Positions 31,291 through 31,322 of a stretch of DNA of 31,322 bases are shown here, piece after piece. Origin of the DNA: a virus. The position numbers and the translations under genes were made by a program. The stretch lies in IMG/VR virus record IMGVR_UViG_3300005288_000102, positions 1 to 31,322 of that record; one strand, given 5' to 3'. The notes under the pieces were generated by a model that saw only the letters and a program-made list of their open reading frames with translations, was not told where the DNA came from and did not search any database. Position 1 is the first letter of the stretch, and every line of letters begins with the position of its first letter.

Positions 31291-31317
31291 CTGACATTCG
31301 AACATGCTATATTGGGC
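31281..31317. repeat. 10-bp inverted repeat at the right edge, part of a possible telomere site
   Basis: GCCCAATATA (31281-31290) and TATATTGGGC (31308-31317) are perfect complements around 17 bases (TTCGAA near the centre). The left arm is the end of the fifth direct repeat. GG at 31321-31322 again pairs with CC of CACCC to the left, so the symmetry may continue beyond the window. The centre is not palindromic, unlike known telRL sites. Confidence 0.65.
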
Positions 31318-31322
31318 AAAGG

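Noticed and set aside
1-31322. CRISPR arrays, insertion sequences, toxin-antitoxin or defence islands
   Set aside because: No regular spacer arrays, transposase motifs or recognisable toxin pairs were found; all gaps are short and phage-like.

Overview
The window is one arm of what looks like a linear plasmid-prophage (a phage-plasmid with covalently closed hairpin ends) from a GC-rich gammaproteobacterium. A Pseudomonas-like host is my best guess, from the high GC third positions and the style of the tail-fibre and small early genes; nothing in the window proves the host. The diagnostic genes are at the right end: a protelomerase (minus strand, start 31140), a very large RepA-type primase-helicase (25365-29228) and a LexA/CI-like self-cleaving repressor (24396-25061). 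This is the telomere-protelomerase-repA-repressor order of N15-type prophages. I see no integrase.

Layout from right to left, which is the direction of transcription of most genes. At 31142-31317 there are five direct repeats and an inverted repeat upstream of the protelomerase gene. The protelomerase converges with a small TTG-start gene (29282-29554) that follows repA. repA and cI run on the plus strand and are separated by a 303-bp leader with a perfect GC hairpin and a possible counter-transcribed RNA. A divergent promoter/operator at 24295-24323 starts the minus-strand early operon (24248 to 20710), which is tightly coupled by ATGA/TAATG overlaps. It holds mostly unknown small proteins, a TraR/DksA-like zinc protein, a double Lar-like zinc protein and a possible Q-like antiterminator. 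Two strong hairpin terminators (20523-20636) separate it from the lysis cassette (holin, SAR-type endolysin, Rz with embedded Rz1, 20502-19194).

After a gp49-like gene and a 243-bp non-coding gap (candidate cos region) comes the head module: TerS, TerL (lambda GpA type), a connector candidate, the portal, an HK97-type protease fused to the major capsid protein, and head-tail joining genes. The tail is contractile and P2-like: gpZ-like, a terminator candidate, gpV, gpW, gpJ, gpI, a large collar fibre, a fibre assembly protein, then sheath, tube, tail assembly chaperone with a T TTT TTG -1 frameshift signal, and a tape measure protein that runs off the left edge. The element therefore combines N15-type replication with a myovirus-type virion, as in the VHML/VP882/PhiHAP-1 group, rather than the siphovirus body of N15 itself.

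Main regulatory observations: (i) a 13-bp operator-like sequence occurs in opposite orientations on the two sides of cI, one copy over the early promoter and one in front of repA; (ii) an AT-rich GTACAAA / AAAAGTGAAAATG motif family recurs near terS, before the lysis genes and at the repA start; (iii) iteron-like repeats precede the protelomerase gene; (iv) a good internal Shine-Dalgarno site in the protease-capsid gene could give free capsid protein. No RNA genes, insertion sequences or CRISPR arrays were seen.
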